DNA from: a virus
DNA length: 29,359 bases
Direction: 5' to 3' (one strand)
Virus record (IMG/VR): IMGVR_UViG_3300025695_000071
Span: 1 to 29,359 of that record
Position 1 is the first letter of the stretch, and each line of letters begins with the position of its first letter. The notes under the pieces were generated by a model. That model was given only the letters and a program-made list of their open reading frames with translations, was not told the DNA's origin and made no database searches. The translations under genes were made by a program, and so were the position numbers. Positions 1 to 8,546 of the stretch are shown one piece after another.

Positions 1-13
1 TTACATATTTATA

Positions 14-3000
14 ATGAGTGGATCACCAATAAAATCTAAGCTATTTAATAAGAGGGTATTGAACATCCTCAAGGATAGAGTGGGTGATTACAATGCGTTT
101 AAAGAAGGTGCGCTCAATGCTAAGCCGACTAAACCTTTTAGAGATGTTCTTGAAGCTCATGATAACTGGGAATCATTAACTGAAAGTCCAGACAGAAAGA
201 AACTTCTAAATGCGATTGAGAGCGTTAAAGAGAAGAAAGACACTCCATTAAAAACATTCTTGCAAGACAATAATGCGTTCATTGACTTGAATGATCTAAG
301 AGATGGATTCTACGCACAGAATGATTTCCAGATGAATGATATTATGTTGGTGTTAAAACCTACTGCATTTGGAGGAAAGTCTAACCACTCAACGTATGAG
401 AACGATATCTCTGGAGAAGTTATTGGTGTTCCAAATAAAAAAATCAATGCATACGACTTAATGCCAGAGGATGTAAAGCAGAAGTATTCTGACTCAATAA
501 CAGAGTCTCAGAAAGCACAAGTTGTTGCCCCTTACGGTATTGGAGTTAAAGGTATCTCTTCAAGAAAACAAATCGTGGGTAAGAAAGCTAGACTTTCACA
601 AGAAGCTAGAGACAATTACTACCAAGCTATAAAAATTGAGAAAGATGGTAAGACTCCTCAAGAGATTAGGCTTCTTACTGGATGGGAGAGAGGAAAGGAT
701 AAGAAGTGGAGATACGAAATATTCGATGGTGAGGCTGATTTTGCTCAACCATTGAAAGATCTTCAGACGTTTAAAATGCATAAGCTAAAGGATGTCTTGG
801 ATTTCCCTGAGCTGTACGAATTGTACCCAGACGCTGCAAACATGCAGTTTCAATCAAACCCCAATCTAAACGCATACGCACAATATCAAGAACAAAATGA
901 AAGGATAGTTATGAATCCAAGCCTATTTAGTCGTAAATCTAAAGAAGCTATATCTACTTTACTACACGAGGTTCAACATGCTATCCAAGAAATAGAGAGT
1001 TTTGGAAGAGGAGTTAACACTAGAGATGCTAAGGATAAGCTTACAGATGCTTTCTTATATACAAAGTACACAAAGCTAAATCCATTTAGAAAGTTCCGTG
1101 AAATATTAGGACTTCCATTTACTAGCACTGAAACGCTAAATAAAGCTATGGAAGATCTTAAGAGAGTTGCTGATAAAAGCGACTTTGAAGTTTACAAAAG
1201 AGCTTCTGGTGAGGTTGAGTCTAGAAATGTAGAAGCCAGAAAAAATATGACTGAAGCGGAGAGGCTAAAAACATTACTTAGCGAAACTGAAGACATTTCT
1301 AGAGAGGAGCAGTATATTGTTAGAAAGCAACAGGTAACCAATAACGAAATTATACAAAGAGCTAAAGAGGCTGGTATCAGCGATGCTGCAATAAGAGAAT
1401 ACCTAAAAGAAATAGGAATGTCTCCTGAAGCGGCTGATAGAGCTGTGAAAAAGTACAATGATAAGGTCAGACTTGAGGCTCAAAAAAAAGAAGGTATAAA
1501 GGTTATAGATAATAAGACATTAAAAGGTTTAGACAGGATACTTAAATTCTTAACCTCAGCAAGAGCTTACGCTCCTAAGAGTATGCAGGTTGCTAAGGAA
1601 TCTAGAAATGGGTATATTGAATCCAACACAAAAAAGGCGAAGTTAACCCTAAACAAAATTGAAAAAGAAATCAAGAAGTATAAAGGTGACAAGGTAGCGT
1701 TAATGTCTGATGTAGATGCGTTCTTGAGGGGTGACGAAAGCGTTTCTCTTCCAGATAATGTACAGAAAATTGCAAACCAAATGCGAACACATATAGATAC
1801 ACTATCTTTATCATTATTGGAGAGTGGTGCTGTGTCAGATGTTGCGTTTGACGATCTTACAACAGCTCAAAAGAAAGAGCTTATAAAACAATTTGAAACA
1901 GAAGAAGAAGCTAGAAATAACTATAACACCTCAAAACAAAATGTCTTAAATAATATTGGATCATACTTAACACGATCATACGAGGTTTACAGTAACAAGA
2001 ATTGGAAAGATAAAGTGGCTCAAGAGGTTGTTGATAAGGCAAAGAACTATCTTAAGGAACAAATGAGACCAGCTGCCGAAAAGCAAGCTAAAGAAGAGAA
2101 TAGACCTGTAGAGACAGTTCTTCAAGAAAATGTTGACGCATTGGTTGACAGTCTACTGGACAGAGATCAAGCTAAAGCGTTTATATCAAACGCAAACGAT
2201 GCTTCTAAAAACTTAGGTATACTTAGAGGTAGAAAAGATATACCTGCTGAACTTAGAGCTTTGATGGGTGAATATACTTCGCCAGCTATGAATTACATCA
2301 TATCTGTAAATAAGGTTTCTGCACTTACCGCACAACAGAACTTCTTGAATAAGATGAAAGAAGTAGGAGAAGGTGTATTCTTTTTTAAAGACGATAAAAC
2401 GAAAGGTTTTAAAACAAGGATAGCAGCAGAAGGTTCCGAGACTATGAATCCTTTAAATGGTATGTATACAAGTCCTGAGATCGCTGAAGCATTAAAAGGT
2501 GGTTCGGTTATAGGTGTAAATCTAGGTCCACTACAATCAGCCGTTGACTTTTACTTAAAATCTGTAGGTCTTGTTAAGTATAACAAAACTATACTATCTC
2601 CAGGAACACACGCAAAGAACTTCTTGGGTAACATGTTCTTCATGTTAGCAAATGGTCACATAGACCCTAGGGATTATTACAATTCAGCGAAGGTTGTTGG
2701 TAACGACTTGTTTGGAGGGAAGAGAGAAGATCTCAATAATAAATTGCTTGAATATATTGAAGCTGGTGTAATCAACCAGAGTGTAACTCTCAGAGACCTT
2801 AGAGACATGATGTCTGGCAAAGAGAATCGAGTTGATAGTATGGAAGACTTCGAGAAAAGGATGATGCAGAGATTTAACAAGCCAACATGGTCGAAGTTAA
2901 AGTCTAAGCCAGAGTCTTGGTATCAAGCGGAAGATGATTACTTCAAGATCCTTGCATACGAAGCTAACAAAGCAAGATACTCAAAAGCATTGTTTGGAAA

Positions 3001-4198
3001 ACCATTCGATCAGCTAAATGATAAACAAAAAGCTGAAGTTAAAAAAACAGTTACCGAGATAGTAAAGAACACGCTTCCAAACTATGACAGACTACCAGAG
3101 GTTAGAAAACTAATGAGAGCAGTTCCATTGGCTGGGACATTTATATCATTCCATATTGAAGCTATTAGAACAGCGTGGAATACTTTAGATGTAGCTAGAA
3201 AAGAACTTGCAAATCCTAAAACAAGATCTATAGGTGTGAAAAGACTTTCAGGTATTATGGCGTTAATAGGACTTAAGGCATTTGTATTATCATCCCTAGG
3301 AATAGGTGACGAAGACGATGATATAGAAAAGTCAGTAAGAACATTCCTTCCATCATGGTCAACAAACTCTTATAAAGTTATAGAGAGTGCTGAAAATGGA
3401 GTTGTTAAATACAGAGACCTTAGCGCATCAGATCCGTGGGGTGTAGTAGACAGAGCTTTTATAGGATATATGTCTGGAGAGGACAGTATAGATGGTTTTA
3501 TAAACTCATTAGATGAGGTGTTTGGACCGTTCGTTGAACCAGATATTTTATTCAATGCACTTTCTATAATTAGAGGTAAAGTTGACGAAGATCAACCATT
3601 CTCTCAAAATGCAGACATAGTGATGAAGGAGCTATATAAAGTATTGAGTCCTGGAGTTTTAACATCTGGAGAAAGAATATTTTTTGAAGACAAGAAAAGC
3701 CTTGTTGATTTAGTACTTGGACAAGAGGTTAGTATGAAAAAACAAGGTAGACTAAACGAGTTTATCGGTCAGGTTTCTGGGTACAAGACAAGAGAGGTGA
3801 AGGTCGAGGATGCTATATTCTTTAAGTTTAGAGACATAGCGAGCGCAGGTATAGGTAAATCATATCCAGGTAGCGCAAGAACCGCTGCTAGCTTATACAA
3901 TAAAACTTGGTATAAAAATCAAGAGGGTGAAGCAACTGAAGAACAACTTCAGGCTGCATACGAGAAGTCTAACAAGGCTTACAAGAATGCGATGGATGAG
4001 GCTGTTAAGTATTATAAAGATGCACTAAAACTCGGAGTTACGCCTAGCATTATAGATGCCAAGATGAAGTCAGCAGGATTTAGAAAGCAAGAGATAGAGT
4101 CGCTATCACAAGGTGTGATACCTGAGTTGAAGCAGAAAGAGCCTGAGTTATCTGAGTATGAAAGGATGTTAAAAAAGAGGACTAGAAGGAGGAGATAA
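14..4198 (+). CDS. Large polyvalent phage protein with HEXXH metallopeptidase-like segment (1394 aa)
   Basis: Multidomain protein of the large polyvalent type that phages package and eject with DNA; its size and place beside other virion genes suggest an internal virion or ejection protein. Residues about 215-425 resemble a polyvalent-protein zincin module: HEVQH at 318-322 gives the HEXXH pair and GEVESRNVEAR near 399-409 could supply the third (Glu) ligand. A long charged, helical middle (about 410-750) follows. Residues about 750-1060 (SPGTHAKNFLGN, FISFHIEAIRTAW) resemble the LPD38-type domain common in podovirus internal proteins. The C-terminus is very basic (KKRTRRRR). The ATG at 14 is the first in the window, but the frame is open to the left edge, so an earlier start cannot be excluded. 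It converges with the leftward unit, its stop overlapping that gene by 17 bp. Domain assignment is from motif recall; peptidase activity is inferred. Confidence 0.8.
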   Translation: MSGSPIKSKLFNKRVLNILKDRVGDYNAFKEGALNAKPTKPFRDVLEAHDNWESLTESPDRKKLLNAIESVKEKKDTPLKTFLQDNNAFIDLNDLRDGFYAQNDFQMNDIMLVLKPTAFGGKSNHSTYENDISGEVIGVPNKKINAYDLMPEDVKQKYSDSITESQKAQVVAPYGIGVKGISSRKQIVGKKARLSQEARDNYYQAIKIEKDGKTPQEIRLLTGWERGKDKKWRYEIFDGEADFAQPLKDLQTFKMHKLKDVLDFPELYELYPDAANMQFQSNPNLNAYAQYQEQNERIVMNPSLFSRKSKEAISTLLHEVQHAIQEIESFGRGVNTRDAKDKLTDAFLYTKYTKLNPFRKFREILGLPFTSTETLNKAMEDLKRVADKSDFEVYKRASGEVESRNVEARKNMTEAERLKTLLSETEDISREEQYIVRKQQVTNNEIIQRAKEAGISDAAIREYLKEIGMSPEAADRAVKKYNDKVRLEAQKKEGIKVIDNKTLKGLDRILKFLTSARAYAPKSMQVAKESRNGYIESNTKKAKLTLNKIEKEIKKYKGDKVALMSDVDAFLRGDESVSLPDNVQKIANQMRTHIDTLSLSLLESGAVSDVAFDDLTTAQKKELIKQFETEEEARNNYNTSKQNVLNNIGSYLTRSYEVYSNKNWKDKVAQEVVDKAKNYLKEQMRPAAEKQAKEENRPVETVLQENVDALVDSLLDRDQAKAFISNANDASKNLGILRGRKDIPAELRALMGEYTSPAMNYIISVNKVSALTAQQNFLNKMKEVGEGVFFFKDDKTKGFKTRIAAEGSETMNPLNGMYTSPEIAEALKGGSVIGVNLGPLQSAVDFYLKSVGLVKYNKTILSPGTHAKNFLGNMFFMLANGHIDPRDYYNSAKVVGNDLFGGKREDLNNKLLEYIEAGVINQSVTLRDLRDMMSGKENRVDSMEDFEKRMMQRFNKPTWSKLKSKPESWYQAEDDYFKILAYEANKARYSKALFGKPFDQLNDKQKAEVKKTVTEIVKNTLPNYDRLPEVRKLMRAVPLAGTFISFHIEAIRTAWNTLDVARKELANPKTRSIGVKRLSGIMALIGLKAFVLSSLGIGDEDDDIEKSVRTFLPSWSTNSYKVIESAENGVVKYRDLSASDPWGVVDRAFIGYMSGEDSIDGFINSLDEVFGPFVEPDILFNALSIIRGKVDEDQPFSQNADIVMKELYKVLSPGVLTSGERIFFEDKKSLVDLVLGQEVSMKKQGRLNEFIGQVSGYKTREVKVEDAIFFKFRDIASAGIGKSYPGSARTAASLYNKTWYKNQEGEATEEQLQAAYEKSNKAYKNAMDEAVKYYKDALKLGVTPSIIDAKMKSAGFRKQEIESLSQGVIPELKQKEPELSEYERMLKKRTRRRR

Positions 4199-4523
4199 GG
4201 TGTATAATCCAAGCAGCTAAACCATTTATGTTTAGAACAACAAGATTCCATTGTTTTCTTGATGAGGTTTGTATTACAACAAATATAAACCCTATTATAT
4301 AAAACAATGGATCTATAGTCCATTGCGCTGTTATAAGGAAACCACTTCCCATGTAACCAATCCTTGAAGCTACCTTTTGATATGAAGTTAGTTTGTTTTT
4401 GTATGCAAGCTGTCTGAGTAACCAATACTTAAAACGAAACTCACATTTTAAGCAGGTTTTCTTTTTTTGGTTCTTAAACTTTGCGTCAAGTTTTTGCTTT
4501 CCGCACTTATTGCAGGTTCTCAT
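4182..4523 (-). CDS. Zinc-ribbon plus two-TM membrane protein, unknown function (113 aa)
   Basis: The N-terminus carries a CxxC...CxxC pair (CNKCGKQK near 4-11, CLKCEF near 24-29) typical of a small zinc ribbon. A basic linker follows, then two hydrophobic stretches (about 58-82 and 92-112), suggesting a membrane-anchored protein. It is the last gene of the long leftward unit. Its start overlaps the preceding 51-residue gene by 17 bp, and its end overlaps the convergent 1394-residue gene by 17 bp. I do not recognise a family with known function. The Cys pairs and hydrophobic segments are seen directly; zinc binding and membrane location are inferred. Confidence 0.65.
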   Translation of the reverse strand: MRTCNKCGKQKLDAKFKNQKKKTCLKCEFRFKYWLLRQLAYKNKLTSYQKVASRIGYMGSGFLITAQWTIDPLFYIIGFIFVVIQTSSRKQWNLVVLNINGLAAWIIHLISSF

Positions 4524-4662
4524 TGTCCTGCTTTAACTTGTTTATAGCTTTTTCGTAGTCAGGCATTCTTTTAATGGTCTCCATCATACCAACAACCATA
4601 GTAATCAATCTGTTGATCTTAACCTCTAGTGCGTCTACTCGACTTTGCTTTTTGCTCTTCAT
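4507..4662 (-). CDS. Small coiled-coil protein, unknown (51 aa)
   Basis: The start ATG is at 4662-4660 and the stop TAA at 4509-4507. The peptide begins MKSKKQSRVDALEVKINRL and is amphipathic and charged throughout, with heptad-like hydrophobic spacing that suggests a short coiled coil. It overlaps the next gene by 17 bp and the gene before it by 44 bp, in keeping with the packing of this unit. No family recognised. Support is the clean reading frame, position and coding-like composition. Confidence 0.55.
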   Translation of the reverse strand: MKSKKQSRVDALEVKINRLITMVVGMMETIKRMPDYEKAINKLKQDNENLQ

Positions 4663-4747
4663 CTAATTTTTGTTGTAGTTTTCTTATTAAATTATAATCT
4701 GGACTGTCCTTTAACTTTTCTTTCAATATTCTATCTAACAATTCCAT
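4619..4747 (-). CDS. Very small charged helical protein, unknown (42 aa)
   Basis: The ATG at 4747-4745 is preceded by an A-rich AATTTATT-type leader as for other genes here. The product starts MELLDRILKEKLKDSPDY and is strongly helical, ending in a basic RRTRG. It overlaps the following 51-residue gene by 44 bp in another frame. That long overlap lowers confidence that both are translated, though either alone would leave a gap in an otherwise fully packed operon. Confidence 0.4.
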   Translation of the reverse strand: MELLDRILKEKLKDSPDYNLIRKLQQKLDEEQKAKSSRRTRG

Positions 4748-4768
4748 AATAAATTAAATCTTATTCTG

Positions 4769-4915
4769 TCATTCCCAATAATCCTCCACTAACTTTGCAC
4801 TATATATTGCGCATGCAATACGCCTTAAATTATCCATAAATTCATCTAAGGTAAGATCGTCATGATTAGTCTCAATGCTAACCTTCTCATTGTAATGTTC
4901 AACTGTTATCTTCAT
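4769..4915 (-). CDS. Small acidic protein, unknown (48 aa)
   Basis: It starts at 4915 (MKITVEHYNEKVSIETNH) and ends at 4769. An N-terminal beta-like strand pattern is followed by a helix (DEFMDNLRRIACAIYSAKL). The first 17 bp overlap the end of the upstream diphosphohydrolase-like gene, suggesting translational coupling. No known function recognised. Confidence 0.6.
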   Translation of the reverse strand: MKITVEHYNEKVSIETNHDDLTLDEFMDNLRRIACAIYSAKLVEDYWE

Positions 4916-5312
4916 CTAAATATATTTCAAGGGCCGCTAAAGCTCTCCAAGCAACCTTTCCAAGGTGTAACATACCATCGTCATCGATAGGCTCTTGTGA
5001 GTGATCTATGAGATGCCTAGCTAAAGCATCCGTGTGATCGAAGCTCTTACTCTTATCCCAATGTAATGGCTTTTCTGGATGATGTTGATCGTTACCAGCC
5101 TGACTAACTCTAGATACATACTTAAGAGCGTTAGGGAAGTACTTCATGACACCTGTGTATACAGGCATCTTTTTTCTATCTGTACCTGTTTCAGTTTTAG
5201 TATCTATTGTTGCGTTAGGAAATTCAATTCCCTCTGGAGTTTGTACCCAGTAGTAAGGACTATTTTTAACTCCTTCTTCTCCTTCTAACTTAAGTAATGT
5301 ATTGCTGCTCAT
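4899..5312 (-). CDS. dATP/dGTP diphosphohydrolase N-domain-like protein (DUF5664 type, 137 aa)
   Basis: The core block from about residue 58 to 133 (KYFPNALKYVSRVSQAGNDQ, then FDHTDALARHLID, then DGMLHLGKVAWRALAALEIY) matches what I recall of DUF5664, annotated as the N-terminal domain of dATP/dGTP diphosphohydrolases. Such phage enzymes trim nucleotide pools, and some belong to pathways that make modified purine genomes. The conserved W, H and D residues of this block are visible. No classical HD or MazG signature is present, so catalytic activity is not assured. It lies near the end of the replication unit, consistent with nucleotide-pool work. Family call moderate; function inferred. Confidence 0.6.
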   Translation of the reverse strand: MSSNTLLKLEGEEGVKNSPYYWVQTPEGIEFPNATIDTKTETGTDRKKMPVYTGVMKYFPNALKYVSRVSQAGNDQHHPEKPLHWDKSKSFDHTDALARHLIDHSQEPIDDDGMLHLGKVAWRALAALEIYLDEDNS

Positions 5313-5314
5313 AA

Positions 5315-5425
5315 TTAATATTTTAACATGTAAGCTGAAAACGTATAAGCTAATCCTACTAAAAATAACCCTACATAAAAAATTATAATTAAGAAATATA
5401 ATATGTTTTTCAGTATATTTCTCAT
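5315..5425 (-). CDS. Single-TM micropeptide (36 aa)
   Basis: The ATG is at 5425 and the stop TAA at 5317-5315. The peptide is MRNILKNILYFLII followed by more hydrophobic residues, essentially one transmembrane helix with a basic N-terminus, so the N-terminus probably faces the cytoplasm. It fills the gap between the phosphoesterase and DUF5664-like genes. Small phage membrane peptides often act on the host envelope, but nothing here shows that. Supported by position and the uninterrupted hydrophobic pattern only. Confidence 0.45.
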   Translation of the reverse strand: MRNILKNILYFLIIIFYVGLFLVGLAYTFSAYMLKY

Positions 5426-5450
5426 GTTTTAGTGACTTTATTATCTACTA

Positions 5451-6104
5451 TTACAGATTCATTAGTTCATTAATACACACCTTGCCATCTATAATCACAG
5501 CACAACCAATAGCTGGCTTCTTTCCACGTTTAGCATATGCCATAGCATACGAATCGTGATCAATACCACATCCTACCTGCGATCCGAATATCTTAAAGTT
5601 CTGTCCTACATACCAATCTGTATAACACTGAGTGTGTAGATGGCCTTGAACTGTTGACATCATATCTGCACGACATTTTGTTCTTGCAGTTCCACCTTCA
5701 CCATGTATGTATTGAACGTCATCGTAAACGACACGATTAACAAAATTCCATTCTGGAGTTCCTAATACATCCTTGTACTCACGTATCCATGCGCTTGGTA
5801 TAGATGAAGTCTGTGCTTTACGCATTATGATTCTATCATGGTTACCTATTGTGACATCTGCAACAGGAAAGGCATCATACCAGCGAGCTATTTTTGATAT
5901 AGCTAGGTTTAGTTCATCGCTTCCGCCCATCCCGTCTGCATCCGTCTCGTGATAAGAGCTATAGTGATTGTCTATCACATCTCCAATGAAAACAACTCGG
6001 TTACAGTTGTATTTTTTGAAAGTATCCTGACAGAACTGTAGGTATCCATCGAGACAAAACGGCTCATGCAAATCTCCTATTACTAGTATTCTGTTAGATT
6101 TCAT
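5451..6104 (-). CDS. Calcineurin-like metallophosphoesterase (217 aa)
   Basis: The metallophosphoesterase motifs occur in order: GDLHEP (D11, H13), GDVIDNH (D42), GNHD (N88, H89), HGEGG (H134) and GHLH (H155, H157). These are the usual dinuclear metal ligands of the calcineurin-like fold, so the protein should hydrolyse a phosphoester; the substrate (nucleotide, nucleic acid or protein) cannot be told. Related stand-alone enzymes are frequent beside phage replication genes. The start ATG at 6104 overlaps the end of the upstream 59-residue gene by 11 bp. All key residues are present, so I expect an active enzyme. Confidence 0.85.
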   Translation of the reverse strand: MKSNRILVIGDLHEPFCLDGYLQFCQDTFKKYNCNRVVFIGDVIDNHYSSYHETDADGMGGSDELNLAISKIARWYDAFPVADVTIGNHDRIIMRKAQTSSIPSAWIREYKDVLGTPEWNFVNRVVYDDVQYIHGEGGTARTKCRADMMSTVQGHLHTQCYTDWYVGQNFKIFGSQVGCGIDHDSYAMAYAKRGKKPAIGCAVIIDGKVCINELMNL

Positions 6105-6273
6105 TTTTAAAGGTTTCTGTTAAATCTTGTAGTATCTCTTTTATATTAGCTATAGTATCTTCTACAGCATTAAAATCCTCATCGAATAAAGCTTCGTAGA
6201 GGTCATCACAGAGATCTTGGACCATGTCCATCGTAGTGTTTATAAAACGTACTCTCTGGTGTTCATTATTCAT
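6094..6273 (-). CDS. Small acidic helical protein, unknown (59 aa)
   Basis: The ATG is at 6273-6271 and the stop TAA at 6096-6094. The product starts MNNEHQRVRFINTTMDM and is acidic and helical. It overlaps the phosphoesterase start by 11 bp. Upstream (6274-6375) is about 100 bp of AT-rich DNA containing short AAAGTTATTA-type direct repeats (6315-6336) and no clear promoter. No family recognised. Confidence 0.55.
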   Translation of the reverse strand: MNNEHQRVRFINTTMDMVQDLCDDLYEALFDEDFNAVEDTIANIKEILQDLTETFKNEI

Positions 6274-6375
6274 GTCATTATAAAGGTATTAAAGAAATAA
6301 AAATAATGTTATAAAGTTATTAAAAAGTTATTAACTATCTGTGTTATATATAAAATATTTAGCTAAATGAGAAGT

Positions 6376-6702
6376 TTATAATCTTTTCAATGTCATCATA
6401 TCCATATCCCACTTTATTGCTTTTTTCATGTTAATATAATCTAAAAATACATCTATATCGTTTATATCCTCAATAGAGTAAACTGTAAATGAGTCGTCTG
6501 ACTCACCAAAAGTTTTTAATTCTAAAAACAATTTGTCGTCTATGCTAAAAGCCCAAGAATCGTATAGGTTAAATCCTGGGTGCCCTACCTCTGGTAACAT
6601 ATCAAACAATATCTCCTGAATGTATTCCTCGTATTGCAAAATTTCTACCGCAACCCCTGCGGTTATCTCATATTCCCCTATATACTTCTGTCTCAAAACC
6701 AT
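6376..6702 (-). CDS. Hypothetical acidic protein (108 aa)
   Basis: Unknown. It begins MVLRQKYIGEYEITAGVA and is rich in Asp, Glu, Tyr and Phe, with alternating strand- and helix-like segments. The start is favoured because it is preceded by an A-rich stretch (AAAGAATTAAAAAAAT) like other starts here, although it lies 35 bp inside the upstream VRR-NUC gene. Being directly after a nuclease gene it could be a partner, but no feature proves it. Confidence 0.6.
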   Translation of the reverse strand: MVLRQKYIGEYEITAGVAVEILQYEEYIQEILFDMLPEVGHPGFNLYDSWAFSIDDKLFLELKTFGESDDSFTVYSIEDINDIDVFLDYINMKKAIKWDMDMMTLKRL

Positions 6703-6910
6703 ATTTTTTTAATTCTTTTAATCTGTACTCCTGGATTTTCGAAGTCTTCCCTTTGGGAGTCTTGACCTCCGAGAAAATAACTGGTGTATTCGGAGGTATA
6801 GCCACAATATCTGGTATTCCATTCTTGTTAGTTTTTATTAATTTAATAACGTAATATCCTTCTGCCTCAAGCTGATCTATACGTTTCTTCTGTATCTGTT
6901 GCTCCGTCAT
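6668..6910 (-). CDS. VRR-NUC PD-(D/E)XK nuclease (80 aa)
   Basis: A minimal VRR-NUC domain. GIPDIVAI supplies the metal-binding Asp (D34), FSEVKTPKGK supplies the E-x-K pair (E48, K50), and Q60 in SKIQEYRL is the conserved helix residue. Stand-alone phage VRR-NUC proteins are structure-selective nucleases, proposed to resolve branched or Holliday-like DNA; they are commonly encoded beside SNF2-like helicases, as here (only one short gene lies between). Length is normal for the phage form, and all active-site residues are present. Activity on junctions is inferred from the family. Confidence 0.85.
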   Translation of the reverse strand: MTEQQIQKKRIDQLEAEGYYVIKLIKTNKNGIPDIVAIPPNTPVIFSEVKTPKGKTSKIQEYRLKELKKYGFETEVYRGI

Positions 6911-7031
6911 GCGTATCCCAAAGATTTTTTTCTGATAAGTATTTAGGGTTCATAAGTGGAAGGTAAAAACAACATGGAATCTTGTTTATATAAACAGTAT
7001 TCTTAATCATTCCTAACGTTTTTTCTTCCAT
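6867..7031 (-). CDS. Small hypothetical protein (54 aa)
   Basis: The ATG is at 7031-7029 and the stop TGA at 6869-6867. It starts MEEKTLGMIKNTVYINK. Its last 44 bp overlap the VRR-NUC gene in another frame. It fills most of the gap between VRR-NUC and the SNF2-like helicase (a 65-bp spacer remains at 7032-7096). The long overlap keeps confidence moderate. No family recognised. Confidence 0.45.
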   Translation of the reverse strand: MEEKTLGMIKNTVYINKIPCCFYLPLMNPKYLSEKNLWDTHDGATDTEETYRSA

Positions 7032-7096
7032 ATAGAGCAAATTTAATCATTTTTTTTTAAAATATCAGCGGAAATGTACATTAAATCTATAGTTTT

Positions 7097-8311
7097 TTAC
7101 CATCTGCCAACACCGTTTCTAAAATGTTTTAGTGTGTAATCTTTCTTCTGGATCACAGATCTATAAACCTTACTCTCTATTCCTCCCTCTGCAAATATCC
7201 AGTATACCTTGTTATACTTCCTGTCTTTTGTAGTCATTCTATCTCTAGCTTGCCAATAACTGGTAGCACTAAAATCTATATTGTAGAACACAATGTGCTC
7301 AGCGTTTCGTAAGGATATACCCTCACGCCCAGATACTATTTGTAAGGCTATATTCTTGTTTGTTGTATTAAACGTATCTAAGTCCGTGCACAACTGATCT
7401 CCAAATATCTGCTTCAATGCATCAAGCTCAGCCTTGAACTTGTAGAACACGCCTATCTTCTGGTCATTGAATTTCCACTTAATAAACTCAGCTTTGCTGG
7501 TGTCAAGAACAATACTATTTCCAGACTCAAACTTTACCGTACCACTATACATCTGATGAAGCTTAGACATCAGCTTCACGCCCGTATCAGCCAATATAAC
7601 CTCATCATCCATCTCCACAACCAAATCTTTCTTTAGCTGCTTACACAGATCGCCAGTATTCACTCTCACGGTTAGGATCTCCTCTTCAATCTGAGACTCA
7701 AACCCTGCCTGCTTCTGCGTGTAAGATATCATGTATGGCTTCATAAGATTATTTATACTCTGCTTACCTCCAGAATAATCAGTAACCATAAAACCATTTA
7801 TCCGCCTTTGAGTTTTATTAACGTGATCATCACAGAACCTGTAGAAATTTTTATACTTTCTGAATGGGTTATTAGGGATACCATACACCTGATGGTACAT
7901 TTGACTATAACTTTCAGGCGTTGGTGTCCCAGACAACAAACAAACAAAAGAATTTTTTATCATTGATGCAACCTGCTTAGCTCTCTTACTTGGCTTAGGA
8001 AATGCACTAAGAGTATGAGCCTCATCAAGTATTATCATGTCAAAGTCTCCCTCGACCTTGTGTATAGATTCATAGTTTATACAAGTCATTTCATAGTTTG
8101 GAGAAAGCAATTTGTAATCACTTTCTATACTAGATATAGCCTTCTTCTTGGTTAAAAATAATAATCTTTTTATTCCAAGTCTTTGGGCCAAACCGAGGCT
8201 AGTAAGCGTTTTACCAGTCCGTACTTCCATCGCAAGATACACAAAGCGATGTAAATTAATAACATTCCAAGCATGCTCAATTATTTTATTTTGATAATCT
8301 CTGAACTTCAT
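7097..8311 (-). CDS. SNF2-like SF2 helicase/ATPase (404 aa)
   Basis: Two RecA-like lobes of a DEAD/SNF2-type ATPase are visible. Motif I is EVRTGKT (about 29-35), motif II DEAH (96-99), and motif III LLSGTPTPES (125-134). In the second lobe, VSGREGISLRNAEHIVFYN (motif V) is followed by YWQARDRM (motif VI, arginine finger region). The family translocates on dsDNA; phage members act in replication or recombination, often with VRR-NUC nucleases, one of which lies two genes downstream. It overlaps the preceding 86-residue gene by 26 bp. Full length for the phage subfamily, and all motifs are intact. Confidence 0.88.
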   Translation of the reverse strand: MKFRDYQNKIIEHAWNVINLHRFVYLAMEVRTGKTLTSLGLAQRLGIKRLLFLTKKKAISSIESDYKLLSPNYEMTCINYESIHKVEGDFDMIILDEAHTLSAFPKPSKRAKQVASMIKNSFVCLLSGTPTPESYSQMYHQVYGIPNNPFRKYKNFYRFCDDHVNKTQRRINGFMVTDYSGGKQSINNLMKPYMISYTQKQAGFESQIEEEILTVRVNTGDLCKQLKKDLVVEMDDEVILADTGVKLMSKLHQMYSGTVKFESGNSIVLDTSKAEFIKWKFNDQKIGVFYKFKAELDALKQIFGDQLCTDLDTFNTTNKNIALQIVSGREGISLRNAEHIVFYNIDFSATSYWQARDRMTTKDRKYNKVYWIFAEGGIESKVYRSVIQKKDYTLKHFRNGVGRW

Positions 8312-8546
8312 CTTTTAATTGTTTTATATAATCCCTAAGATCAATACATTTTTCATAGTGCTCATACTCCTCCAAAACCTCTAAAGTAGACTCAGCAGCC
8401 TCCATTCTTGATTGATGGTCTATGTATGGCCAGTTAGATACATCTACAAAGAATCCAACATCTATTTCAGATACAATCATATAGTATGGGTCTTCATTTA
8501 GAATGATAACCCTGTAAGTATTTAATGCTACATCAATTTCATCCAT
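8286..8546 (-). CDS. Hypothetical protein with C-terminal UVR-like motif (86 aa)
   Basis: The N-terminal half has a strand-rich pattern ending in NWPYIDHQSR. Residues about 58-84 (LEEYEHYEKCIDLRDYIKQL) resemble the UVR motif of UvrB/UvrC, ClpC and McsA, a helical hairpin used for protein-protein contact. That suggests an adaptor bridging the flanking helicase and another replication protein, but this rests on the motif alone. It overlaps both neighbours (26 bp and 8 bp), so it is probably co-translated with them. Confidence 0.6.
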   Translation of the reverse strand: MDEIDVALNTYRVIILNEDPYYMIVSEIDVGFFVDVSNWPYIDHQSRMEAAESTLEVLEEYEHYEKCIDLRDYIKQLKDEVQRLSK

